The notes beneath the pieces were generated by a model. That model saw only the letters and a program-made list of their open reading frames with translations, had not been told where the DNA came from and did not search any database. A stretch of DNA of 64,000 bases from assembly GCA_964495655.1 (NCBI GenBank), contig CAZBWK010000002.1, forward strand, positions 12,704 through 76,703. Reading direction: 5' to 3'. A program made the position numbers and the translations under genes. Shown here piece after piece: positions 17,370 through 25,594 of the stretch. The stretch is from JAAYJR01 sp964495655 (GTDB taxonomy: Bacteria > Bacteroidota > Bacteroidia > Bacteroidales > Prolixibacteraceae). The number at the start of each line of letters is the position of its first letter. Within the stretch, counting starts at the first letter, position 1.

Positions 17370-18335
17370 TCATTCAACCGGAGTGAATACCCTTATCATC
17401 TTTTTATCAAAATCCATGGCATAAATATTATTCCTGCTGTCAGCTGCCACATCCGGGGCATGTCCGTCTTCAATAAACTTACCGGGTGTGGCGACTACCC
17501 CTTCAAATTCTCCGGAAACCTTATATGTTTTAATACGCACCAAACCCTTTTCACTTGTAACAAACCGGCCGTCACCAAGGAAAGTAAAAAAAGCGGGATT
17601 ACAGCAACCGCTGAAACTTTCTGTTCTCATACCGGATCTTTTCCAATGGGAACGTAACTGTCCTTCAAAGGTATAATTTTCTAAAGAATGCATTCCCGGA
17701 TTCACGATCCACAATTCACCCTCATCATTGATATCCATATCAAAATATGGACTGGGAATGATAAATCCGTGAAGAGCCCCCTCTTCTGCTTTTCCGTCAA
17801 ATACTGAGATCAAACTGCCGCTAGTGGAAAATCTCATTACCCTCCGGTTAGCGGCGTCTGCAATAAATATATCATTATCGCCGGAAGCAGCTATTGCCGT
17901 AACAAATGATGATTCCTCAAGGGGAGTCCATTCAATTATACCGCCGTCAGAAAGGCTGTACGTAAAAATCCGGTTCCCGGCAGCAAAGACCAATTTCTTA
18001 TTGAAAATTTCCAGAGTGCGTGGCTTAACAGGAAGGTTAATCTGACTTATCAGGGTTCCTTTCAGGTCAATGACCTTGATAATATCATCACCTGCAGCAT
18101 AAATAGTGTCATTAAAAATTGCAATTGCAGCAGGTTCTTCAAAACCGGTTCTGAAATTTACCGATTCCCTGTAAGTTATCAATGAAGGGTCAACACTCTT
18201 AAACTCCTCCACATCATATTGAAAAGGATTGGGTTTGCCCCTGTCAGGCCTGTCCGACAGATATTCACTCACCATCACTATAACAATTATTACAGCAAGT
18301 GTAATGAGGAATATTATTACTGCCTTGTTTTTCAT
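17370..18335 (-). CDS. membrane-anchored NHL-type beta-propeller protein
   Basis: 321 aa. One N-terminal membrane anchor (residues 5-22) is followed by a propeller of about 260 residues. Blades carry NHL-like patterns such as DIFIADAANRRVMRFSTSG, ELWIVNPGMHSLENYTFEG and NIYAMDFDKKMIRVF. A vicinal-Cys motif FSGCCNP is at 242-247, followed by the FVTSEKGLVRIKTY blade; I recall similar GCCNP-plus-SEKG segments in other uncharacterised NHL proteins, but cannot verify that here. The two Cys could bind metal or form a redox pair. The gene sits between propeller gene D and the Cys4 protein in the redox run, so it is probably a periplasmic component of the same system. Confidence 0.85.
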   Translation of the reverse strand: MKNKAVIIFLITLAVIIVIVMVSEYLSDRPDRGKPNPFQYDVEEFKSVDPSLITYRESVNFRTGFEEPAAIAIFNDTIYAAGDDIIKVIDLKGTLISQINLPVKPRTLEIFNKKLVFAAGNRIFTYSLSDGGIIEWTPLEESSFVTAIAASGDNDIFIADAANRRVMRFSTSGSLISVFDGKAEEGALHGFIIPSPYFDMDINDEGELWIVNPGMHSLENYTFEGQLRSHWKRSGMRTESFSGCCNPAFFTFLGDGRFVTSEKGLVRIKTYKVSGEFEGVVATPGKFIEDGHAPDVAADSRNNIYAMDFDKKMIRVFTPVE

Positions 18336-18370
18336 CTGTTTAAAATTTTAGTAACGGGGTGTTACCCCTT

Positions 18371-19795
18371 TTATCTGTTCATATCCAGACAAACCATTGT
18401 CTGCGCATCACGCATAATCAGATAACCATCAGCAATAGCAAAAGGAGCCCAGGCATCATGCCCGTCTTCAATTACCTTAACCTGGTCGTACTGTATATAT
18501 CTTTGTATATCAGGCCTGGCAATAGTCAGAGTGCCATCGTCGTGCAGTATAAACAATTTATTATCTGCCATAAAAAACGGTCCCAGTCCGAAACGATTTT
18601 CAGGTCCGCTGGTCCAGACAGGTTTTTGAGGATCACCGGGATCAACACAGACAAGCTGATTACGCGAAGGTCCGCCATCCTTGGGTATTATTCCAAACAG
18701 GTGACCATTCCAATATAAAGGAGTCTGCTGCTCACATGCCAGTCCGTCGCGCGGAGCATACTTAGTAAGGACCTCTATGCTGAAATTGCCATTATCCTCA
18801 AAAAGCCTTGCCATCATGCTTCCGGCTCCATAACCTGCAGTCATGAATATTTTACCGTCAGGCATACATACCGGGGAGGGAGCGATTACAGAGTGGTTCC
18901 ACACTGTTGTGCTCCATAGCATCTCTCCGGCATCCTCCCCATCGGCAGCTATCCCGACCAGGGCGCCGGCAGCACTGTAAACATACATTTTTCTTCCTCC
19001 GAAGGTAAATGGCATAACTGAAGAATGCGACATCTTCCAGCCTGAAGGATTTGGAGTTTCCCAAAGCTTCTCACCGGTTTCACAATCAATTGCCACCATA
19101 AGGGCTTTTCCGCCGGTTGCGATGATCGCTTTACCATCGTCAATCAGGGGGCACTGACCTGTATACCATAATGGTACTTCCGATTCATACTCTCTGGCAA
19201 CATCAAGTCCCCAAAGCAGATCCCCGGTCGTCCTGTCGAGACACATAACATGACACATCGGACCTATTGTTAAAATATAATCATCCGTAACTGCAGGTAT
19301 TGTTCGCGACATGCCATGGTTGCGCTTAATATTGAGATTATATCCACGCGACCACAACTCTCTGCCGTCGGCCAGGGAAAAGCAGCGCAGCAGGTCCGCA
19401 CGCTGGTCTTCGTCATAATCGAGCACATAAACCAATCCCTCGTAAATAGCAGCTCCTGAGTGTCCCTCGCCCAGTTCAACAGACCAGATGATCCTCGGAC
19501 CTTCGGAAGGGAATTTATCAATTAACGGAACAGGAGATTTTGAAATATTATCGAAGTCACTGCCTCTGAACCGGGGCCATGATTCAGATAAAGAAGTGTA
19601 ATCAGATGAATAGTTATTGAATATTTCCCCGATATCAACATTCTGCGCAAGGCCACCCGCTTCCCTGTTATCTTCCCCTGCCACTCTTAAACGGAGCTCC
19701 GGCGAAGGATCCTTTGCCAGCCACCAAAAGATAAAAGCAACACCTGTAACAGTAATTATCAGTAAAGAGAGTTTAAATGCTTTGCTGTTATCCAT
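18371..19795 (-). CDS. membrane-anchored PQQ-like beta-propeller protein (propeller D)
   Basis: 474 aa. One N-terminal transmembrane segment (about 8-26) serves as an uncleaved anchor. A 45-residue linker leads to a PQQ-type propeller that opens WPRFRGSDFDNISKSP and continues with GPRIIWSVELGEGHSG, the same opening pattern as the three secreted paralogues upstream. Blades contain ELWSRG, LLWGLD, KLWETP, MLWSTT and PVWTSG. Its ATG overlaps the stop of the preceding gene by 8 bases (19788-19795), indicating translational coupling. The three secreted propellers are encoded immediately upstream, and the Fe-S genes follow downstream. Confidence 0.87.
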   Translation of the reverse strand: MDNSKAFKLSLLIITVTGVAFIFWWLAKDPSPELRLRVAGEDNREAGGLAQNVDIGEIFNNYSSDYTSLSESWPRFRGSDFDNISKSPVPLIDKFPSEGPRIIWSVELGEGHSGAAIYEGLVYVLDYDEDQRADLLRCFSLADGRELWSRGYNLNIKRNHGMSRTIPAVTDDYILTIGPMCHVMCLDRTTGDLLWGLDVAREYESEVPLWYTGQCPLIDDGKAIIATGGKALMVAIDCETGEKLWETPNPSGWKMSHSSVMPFTFGGRKMYVYSAAGALVGIAADGEDAGEMLWSTTVWNHSVIAPSPVCMPDGKIFMTAGYGAGSMMARLFEDNGNFSIEVLTKYAPRDGLACEQQTPLYWNGHLFGIIPKDGGPSRNQLVCVDPGDPQKPVWTSGPENRFGLGPFFMADNKLFILHDDGTLTIARPDIQRYIQYDQVKVIEDGHDAWAPFAIADGYLIMRDAQTMVCLDMNR

Positions 19796-21038
19796 TTCTG
19801 TTTTTCAAATTATAGACCATCAATACACTGCCATGCCTGATGAATAATTTCTGATCATATATTGCCGGATGGGCCCAATGAGGGCCCTCCCCGTCATTGA
19901 CCTTAAAAGTACTTATGATTTTAAAACTTTCCGGTGAAGGTTCAACCAATGCTACATTACCGCTCTTCTCCTCATAGAGATAAAGCAGACTATCGGCATA
20001 AATTATTGAACCTTTATTATACCATTCTTCCTCCCAGTTAGTCTTACCTGTTTCGAGATTAACGCTGACCCACCTGCCACGTGCGTTATGCTGCCAGTTC
20101 GACCCGTAAAAATTCCCGTCAACCAGCACAACACCTCCGATGTGGGTATTGAATGTCTCATTTTTCCACTTCAGCTCAACACTCCTGTTGTTTTCTTTTA
20201 TTTTAAACAGAGTTGCGGGATGGTCATAACCACTGGTAACAAATACCAGGTCATTAAACACAAGGGCTGGATTGGCATTAGCTCCTTTACCCTGACTGCC
20301 AACATGATATTGTATCAGGTCATAACTCCAAAGTATTTCACCCAACTCGGGGTTTATGGAAATAAGGTCCCGGGTGGTTTGTGCCAAAATGAACTTTTCC
20401 CCGTTAAACCCGGCTAAAACGGGCGATGCATATGATTTTGCACCTCCAAGGCTTCTTGTTTTCCAAACAGGCGAACCATCATATTTATTAAATGCAACCA
20501 TGCTGTTTTCATCTCCTCCCGTAGTAAAAACTACCAGTTCGCCGACAATCAGGGGACACTCTGCATCTCCGTGCTGATGGATTTCACCATTATAATCTTT
20601 AATAACATCCACACTCCATATTATTTCCCCGGTAGTTGCATTAATACATTTCAACTGTCCGATACCGCTGGAAACATATAATCTGTTATCCTCATAAGTC
20701 GGGGTACTGCGGGTCTCTGTATACGACCGGGTCCAAGATCTCCCGTAAGCAGTTTCCCAAAGCAGGTTACCTTTAATATCGTATGCAGAGAGGACATCAA
20801 CTGTGTCATGCTTCTGGCCCGTTACAAATATTTTTCCTTCGGCAAACACGGGCTGGGAGTATCCCTTGCCGAATCCTTCTATCTTTACGATCAATTCCGG
20901 GCCGGACTCCGGCCACTCCTTGAGCAGTCCCTTTTCCTCATAGCGGCCTGACCGGTTTTTACCTCTGAACTCAACAATATTCTGTGAGGACAAAGATGTA
21001 GTCAGGATTATAAAAAGAATAACAAATAGAATTTTCAC
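19788..21038 (-). CDS. secreted PQQ-like beta-propeller protein (propeller C)
   Basis: 416 aa with a cleavable signal peptide (ILFVILFIILTTSLSSQN). The mature protein is a single PQQ-type propeller. It shares with the two upstream genes the order FRGKNRSGRY, EKGLLKEWPESGPELI, a GKGYSQPVF blade, an AYGRSWTRSYTETRSTP segment, VSSGIGQLKC and HQHGDAECPLIVG. These correspond residue for residue in propellers A and B, so the three genes are tandem duplicates that have diverged. It lies 10 bases after propeller B and overlaps propeller D by 8 bases. No haem-binding or obvious enzymatic residues are seen. Confidence 0.88.
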   Translation of the reverse strand: MKILFVILFIILTTSLSSQNIVEFRGKNRSGRYEEKGLLKEWPESGPELIVKIEGFGKGYSQPVFAEGKIFVTGQKHDTVDVLSAYDIKGNLLWETAYGRSWTRSYTETRSTPTYEDNRLYVSSGIGQLKCINATTGEIIWSVDVIKDYNGEIHQHGDAECPLIVGELVVFTTGGDENSMVAFNKYDGSPVWKTRSLGGAKSYASPVLAGFNGEKFILAQTTRDLISINPELGEILWSYDLIQYHVGSQGKGANANPALVFNDLVFVTSGYDHPATLFKIKENNRSVELKWKNETFNTHIGGVVLVDGNFYGSNWQHNARGRWVSVNLETGKTNWEEEWYNKGSIIYADSLLYLYEEKSGNVALVEPSPESFKIISTFKVNDGEGPHWAHPAIYDQKLFIRHGSVLMVYNLKNRNG

Positions 21039-21048
21039 ACTAATGAAA

Positions 21049-22299
21049 TTATCTTGATCTTATATCGTAAACCAGCAACACATCGCCGTGCCTCATAAAT
21101 AGTTTTCCGTCTTTTATAAAAGGATGTGCCCAATGGGGACCTGCCCCTTTTGTGATCCTGAACTCACTGATAAGTTCAAAGCCGTCAGGGGAAGGCTTTA
21201 TCAAACCCACATTCCCTCTTTCACTATAGGCATACATCAGTCCGTCGGCCATAACTACAGAACCTTTACTCTTATCCCACGGAGTGACATATTTTATTTC
21301 ACCTGTATCCCAGGCCATGCACACCCAGTTACCCTGTTTATTGTTAAACCAGTTGGAACCGTAAATATATCCGTCATGATATACAAGGCCTCCAATATGA
21401 TTATCAAGTGTATGGTCAATAAATTTTTCCGATACTGATGTACCGGCAGAATCCATCTTAAGCATTACAGCATAGTAATCGTAACCCATTGAAAGAAAAA
21501 TTCCGTCATCTTTGAACAAGGGTGTATTGGCCCATATAAGTCCGTCACCGCCTGTAAGCTCCGGGTTAAAATATTTATAACTCCAGGCTATTCCGCCGGT
21601 TTCAGGGATTATTGCAATAACATGTGTCCCTATCACGGCAAGAATATACCGGAAATCTTTATATTCATAAATTGTTGCCGAGGCATAAGCTCTCGGACCT
21701 TCGAGTGATTCAGTTTGCCAGACCGGTTTCCCTGTCATTTTATTCAGGGCTACCACACTTGTTTTTTTCCCTCCCGGTGAGCAGATCACTTTATCGTCTA
21801 TTAACAAAGGAGTTTCTGAATTACCCCACGAATGATATTGCCCCTCATACTCTTCGTCAACATTTACGGCCCAGATCTCTTCCCCGCTATCTGCATCAAT
21901 ACATACAACACGGCCGGTACCGCTCTGCACATAAACACGGTTTTCTTCCACCACAGGGGTACAACGGGTATCGGGATAAGACTTAGTCCATGAACGGCCG
22001 TATGGAACCTGCCATCTGATATTTCCATTCATGTCTATAGATGTCAGGTAATCGAGAGTATCTATCATGCCGGTTGTATAAATATGATCACCGGCAAAAA
22101 CCGGAGATGAATAACCTTTGCCTATCTTATTCACTTCCATGATAAGTTCCGGTCCGTTTTCAGGCCATGACTTCATAAGGCCTGTGTCAGGAAACTGTCC
22201 GTCACGCATGGGGCCGCGCCACTGTACCGGTTGGGCGGATAATTCACAAAATCCAAAGAACAAAACAAACGCAATAATCAGAAATCTCATGCCAAACAT
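21049..22299 (-). CDS. secreted PQQ-like beta-propeller protein (propeller B)
   Basis: 416 aa with a signal peptide (RFLIIAFVLFFGFCELSAQ). It has the same length as propeller C and the same landmarks: WRGPMRDGQF, DTGLMKSWPENGPELI, GKGYSSPVF, PYGRSWTKSYPDTRCTP, QSGTGRVVC and YHSWGNSETPLLI. The C-terminal blade GAGPHWAHPFI is followed by KLFMRHGDVLLVYDI, which closes the propeller and is shared with A and C. The first codons hold two ATGs (residues 1 and 4); the upstream one is used here. Closest relatives in the window are C and then A. It is probably periplasmic or surface-associated. Confidence 0.88.
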   Translation of the reverse strand: MFGMRFLIIAFVLFFGFCELSAQPVQWRGPMRDGQFPDTGLMKSWPENGPELIMEVNKIGKGYSSPVFAGDHIYTTGMIDTLDYLTSIDMNGNIRWQVPYGRSWTKSYPDTRCTPVVEENRVYVQSGTGRVVCIDADSGEEIWAVNVDEEYEGQYHSWGNSETPLLIDDKVICSPGGKKTSVVALNKMTGKPVWQTESLEGPRAYASATIYEYKDFRYILAVIGTHVIAIIPETGGIAWSYKYFNPELTGGDGLIWANTPLFKDDGIFLSMGYDYYAVMLKMDSAGTSVSEKFIDHTLDNHIGGLVYHDGYIYGSNWFNNKQGNWVCMAWDTGEIKYVTPWDKSKGSVVMADGLMYAYSERGNVGLIKPSPDGFELISEFRITKGAGPHWAHPFIKDGKLFMRHGDVLLVYDIRSR

Positions 22300-22341
22300 A
22301 TTATATAACTAAGCATTAATGTATTAAGAGGTGATGAATCA

Positions 22342-23553
22342 CTATATTTTATAGGCAATAAGTACATTTCCATGTCTTAAATAAAGCCTTTTTTGATGTA
22401 TAACCGGGTGTGACCAGTGCTGACCCGTACCGAGGGTAACACGTGTCTGTCCCAGGACATTAAAACCTTTGGGGGACGCTTCAGCAAGCGCCAGTTCACC
22501 CCGGTCGCTGTAACAATAGAGCATACCGTCAGCATAAATAACAACACCCTTACCAACATCATTTGAAGCATACTTTTCTTCTCCTGTTTCCCAGTCAACA
22601 CACCGCCATTCCCTGCTGTTATCGCCTGAGCCGTAAAGATAACCATCAACGACAACAATTCCGCCAATACGGCTGTCGAGATTCTTATTAGTCCAGGCTT
22701 TCTTAACGGAACTTCCGTCACTGCTCAAATCCAGCTTAACTCCCCCCTGGCCGTAGCCACTGAAACAAAACAGGTCGCCATTATAAAAAACCGGTGTGTT
22801 TGCATGAACATTCCATCTGTTTGTCTGTGGATAAGACCACAACAATTTTCCGTCTGAGGCGTCGAGTCCGATGATATGATCGGCTGTCATTGTCACCAGC
22901 AGTTTCCTTGCCGGCAAATCCACCAATAACGGTGTACAATAAGCTGAAAGTTCTCCGACTCCCGGGGATGTCCATATAAGATCCCCGTTAAACCTGTTCA
23001 TTGCAACTACATTGTTTTTCTTTCCTCCCGGTGTCAGATAAACTTTGTCGCCATCAACAACAACAGTCTCTGTGACTCCCCAGGTAATATTTTTACCGTC
23101 AAAATCATTAAATGAGTCTCTTTTCCATTTTACTTTACCGTTACCGGCGTCCATACAGGTAAGCACACCTGTTCCTGAGTACATATATAAAAGGTCACCT
23201 GCAATTACAGGAGTTGACCGTGATCCGGGGTAACTTTCGGAAAATTCCCGGCCGTAAGAAGCTTTCCACTGAAGTTTTCCATCGCTGTTCAAAACGAAAA
23301 TATACCCTTCCCCGTCAATCATGCCTGACAGATAGATCAAACCTTTTGAAAACGCAGGAGATGAATGTCCTTCGCCCAAACCTTCAAAGCTCCAGATAAT
23401 TTCAGGTCCTGATTCCGGCCATTGTTTTAAGAGACCCGTATCTTTATAAACTCCGTTACCCTCAGGTCCGCGCCATTTTGTAGGAACCTGGGCACTGACA
23501 GATGAGCAGATAAAAAGTAAAAACAGAATAAAAGCGATTGAATTTCTGAACAT
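22342..23553 (-). CDS. secreted PQQ-like beta-propeller protein (propeller A), first gene of the redox run
   Basis: 403 aa with a signal peptide (SIAFILFLLFICSSVSAQ). Landmarks match B and C: WRGPEGNGVY, DTGLLKQWPESGPEII, GEGHSSPAF, SYGREFSESYPGSRSTP, YSGTGVLTC and ITWGVTETVVV, ending GTGQHWSHPVI and LYLRHGNVLIAYKI. It is the most upstream gene of the run. The ATG at 23553 is preceded by AGGAAA, a weak ribosome-binding-like stretch. The 113 bases up to typA hold no GC-rich terminator and no TAnnTTTG element on this strand, so read-through from typA or another promoter type is possible. Confidence 0.88.
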   Translation of the reverse strand: MFRNSIAFILFLLFICSSVSAQVPTKWRGPEGNGVYKDTGLLKQWPESGPEIIWSFEGLGEGHSSPAFSKGLIYLSGMIDGEGYIFVLNSDGKLQWKASYGREFSESYPGSRSTPVIAGDLLYMYSGTGVLTCMDAGNGKVKWKRDSFNDFDGKNITWGVTETVVVDGDKVYLTPGGKKNNVVAMNRFNGDLIWTSPGVGELSAYCTPLLVDLPARKLLVTMTADHIIGLDASDGKLLWSYPQTNRWNVHANTPVFYNGDLFCFSGYGQGGVKLDLSSDGSSVKKAWTNKNLDSRIGGIVVVDGYLYGSGDNSREWRCVDWETGEEKYASNDVGKGVVIYADGMLYCYSDRGELALAEASPKGFNVLGQTRVTLGTGQHWSHPVIHQKRLYLRHGNVLIAYKI

Positions 23554-23586
23554 TTTCCTGATAAATTAATGTAATGCCGAAAATAT

Positions 23587-23596
23587 AACCAATTGG
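23587..23596. promoter_or_regulatory. short perfect palindrome upstream of the propeller/redox run
   Basis: A 10-base perfect inverted repeat (ACCAATTGGT) lies 34 bases upstream of the propeller A start codon, in the only spacer between typA and the redox run. The position suits an operator, but a palindrome this short is common by chance in AT-rich DNA. Confidence 0.2.
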
Positions 23597-23666
23597 TGAT
23601 ATTTACAATACATAATATCAATTTATCACATGTCTAAATAGTAACATATGTTTAACATTTACAAGA

Positions 23667-25478
23667 TCAGGTTTCCACTACCTTTGCCTGTCGTTTTCGT
23701 TCATGATCGTTGAGCAGTATTTTTCGAATGCGCATATTCAGTGGGGTTACTTCGAGGTACTCATCATTACGTATATATTCCATTGCTTCTTCAAGCGAAA
23801 ATTTGATTGCGGGAGTGATCACTGCTTTATCGTCTGCGCCTGCCGCCCGCATATTGGTAAGTTTTTTAGTTCTTATTACATTAATGGTCAGGTCATCTTG
23901 TCTGGTGTTCTCCCCGATAACCTGTCCCGCATAGATCTCCTCGCCCGGATCAATAAAAAAACGTCCTCTGTCCTGCATTTTATCGATTGAATATGCAATA
24001 GAAGTTCCTGTCTCCAGTGAAATAAGTGCTCCGTTACGGGCTATACCCAGGCTGCCTTTCCATGGCTCAAAACCTTTAAACCGATGTGCGATAACTGCTT
24101 CCCCTTCCGTTGCTGTCAGCATCTGATTTCTAAGTCCGATAATTCCCCTGGCAGGTATAGAAAATTCAAGGTGGGCTCTTTCGTTATTAATACCTATATT
24201 TAATATTTCTCCTTTTCTGCGGGTAACCAGTTCAATGACCCTGCCCGAAAAAACTTCCGGTATATGCACAGTAAGGTATTCTACAGGTTCATGCTTAACA
24301 CCGTCAATCTCCTTAATAATGACCCGCGGTTGTCCCAGTTGCATTTCATATCCTTCGCGCCTCATTGTCTCAACCAGAATGGAGAGATGAAGGATTCCCC
24401 TTCCATAAACCATGAATGAATCTGCAGAGTCGGTATCTTCAACCCTCAGAGCCAGATTTTTTTCAGTCTCTTTGTAAAGTCGTTCACGTAACTGCCTGGA
24501 GGTAACAAATTTTCCATCTCTGCCAAAAAAAGGAGAAGTATTAGATACAAACAACATGCTCATTGTTGGCTCATCTACTTTTATAGGCCCAAGTCCTTCA
24601 GGCTCAGCGCTATCCGCAATGGTATCCCCGATATCAAAACCTTCAAGGCCAATCACTGCACAAATTTCACCTGACGGAACAGATTTCTTTGTCTTCTCCT
24701 TTCCCAGTCCCTCGAAAAGGAATACCTCTTTTACAGGCACCCTGGCAATACTTCCATCGCGTTTTACAAGTGAAACAACCGAGCCGGGGATCAAACTTCC
24801 CCGGGTTACTTTACCCACTGCTATTCGTCCCGTATAGGAAGAATAATCGAGTGAGGTTATTCTCATTTGCAGACTTCCTTCCTTATGACATGCAGGTGGT
24901 ATATGGGTCAGTATGGTATCAAGCAGATAACTTATATCATGAGTCTCTGTTTTCCAGTCAGGCCCCATCCATCCTGACTTTGCAGAACCATAAACCGTTG
25001 GAAAATCAAGCTGGTCTTCCGTAGCATCAAGTGAGTACATCAGGTCAAACACCTTTTCGTGGGCAATATCCGGAGTACAGTTGGGCTTGTCAACTTTATT
25101 GATCACAACAATAGGTTTAAGTCCCAGCTCAATAGCCTTTTGAAGGACAAACCTCGTCTGCGGCATAGGCCCTTCAAAAGCATCAACTATCAGAAGGACC
25201 CCGTCAGCCATATTCAGCACTCTCTCCACCTCCCCTCCAAAATCGGAGTGGCCGGGAGTATCAATTATATTGATCTTTGTTCCGTTATATCTTATGGCAA
25301 CATTTTTCGACAGAATGGTAATTCCGCGTTCCCGCTCCAGTTCATTACTGTCAAGGATCAGATCTCCCATATTCTGGTTATCCCTGAACAGCTTTGACTG
25401 GTATAAAATACGGTCCACCAGAGTTGTCTTTCCGTGATCTACATGAGCAATAATTGCTATATTCCTGATTTCTGTCAT
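23667..25478 (-). CDS. typA: ribosome-binding GTPase TypA/BipA
   Basis: About 603 aa from the ATG at 25478, which gives MTEIRNIAIIAHVDHGKTT, the length and spacing of BipA proteins. Further in-frame ATGs at 25490 and 25538 would add residues not typical of the family. GTPase motifs are HVDHGKTT (G1), a Thr-containing RGITI (G2), DTPGHSDFGGEV (G3), NKVDKP (G4) and a GSAK-type G5. EF-G-like domains II, III and V and the BipA C-terminal domain follow (FSIPARGIIGLRNQMLTATEG is recognisable). It is an elongation-factor-like GTPase that helps large-subunit ribosome assembly and stress adaptation. A TAnnTTTG-like element at 25498-25505 gives a leader of only about a dozen bases or a nearly leaderless message. 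Confidence 0.96.
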   Translation of the reverse strand: MTEIRNIAIIAHVDHGKTTLVDRILYQSKLFRDNQNMGDLILDSNELERERGITILSKNVAIRYNGTKINIIDTPGHSDFGGEVERVLNMADGVLLIVDAFEGPMPQTRFVLQKAIELGLKPIVVINKVDKPNCTPDIAHEKVFDLMYSLDATEDQLDFPTVYGSAKSGWMGPDWKTETHDISYLLDTILTHIPPACHKEGSLQMRITSLDYSSYTGRIAVGKVTRGSLIPGSVVSLVKRDGSIARVPVKEVFLFEGLGKEKTKKSVPSGEICAVIGLEGFDIGDTIADSAEPEGLGPIKVDEPTMSMLFVSNTSPFFGRDGKFVTSRQLRERLYKETEKNLALRVEDTDSADSFMVYGRGILHLSILVETMRREGYEMQLGQPRVIIKEIDGVKHEPVEYLTVHIPEVFSGRVIELVTRRKGEILNIGINNERAHLEFSIPARGIIGLRNQMLTATEGEAVIAHRFKGFEPWKGSLGIARNGALISLETGTSIAYSIDKMQDRGRFFIDPGEEIYAGQVIGENTRQDDLTINVIRTKKLTNMRAAGADDKAVITPAIKFSLEEAMEYIRNDEYLEVTPLNMRIRKILLNDHERKRQAKVVET

Positions 25479-25497
25479 TGATTTCTGCATTGGGGGG

Positions 25498-25505
25498 CAA
25501 AAGTA
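25498..25505 (-). promoter_or_regulatory. putative Bacteroidota -7 element for typA
   Basis: On the minus strand the bases read TACTTTTG, matching TAnnTTTG. It lies 20 bases before the chosen typA ATG and 8 before the alternative ATG at 25490. No convincing TTTG -33 box was found at the expected distance, so the call rests on the -7 element alone. Confidence 0.4.
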
Positions 25506-25594
25506 AAAAACTATTATCAGCAGTATATTAACAGGCAATTAATTTTCAATACTTTGACAATAAAATTAATAATCAGGGATATTTTAAAAAAGCC

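Noticed and set aside
8000..23553. Reading the propeller proteins as PQQ-dependent dehydrogenases
   Set aside because: They show only the repeat fold. I see no PQQ-site signature such as the alcohol dehydrogenase vicinal disulfide and metal ligands, no c-haem domain, and no pqq biosynthesis genes in the window.
25478..25538. An extended N-terminus of TypA starting at 25538
   Set aside because: The extra residues are hydrophobic and not part of the family, and a -7-like promoter element lies inside that stretch.
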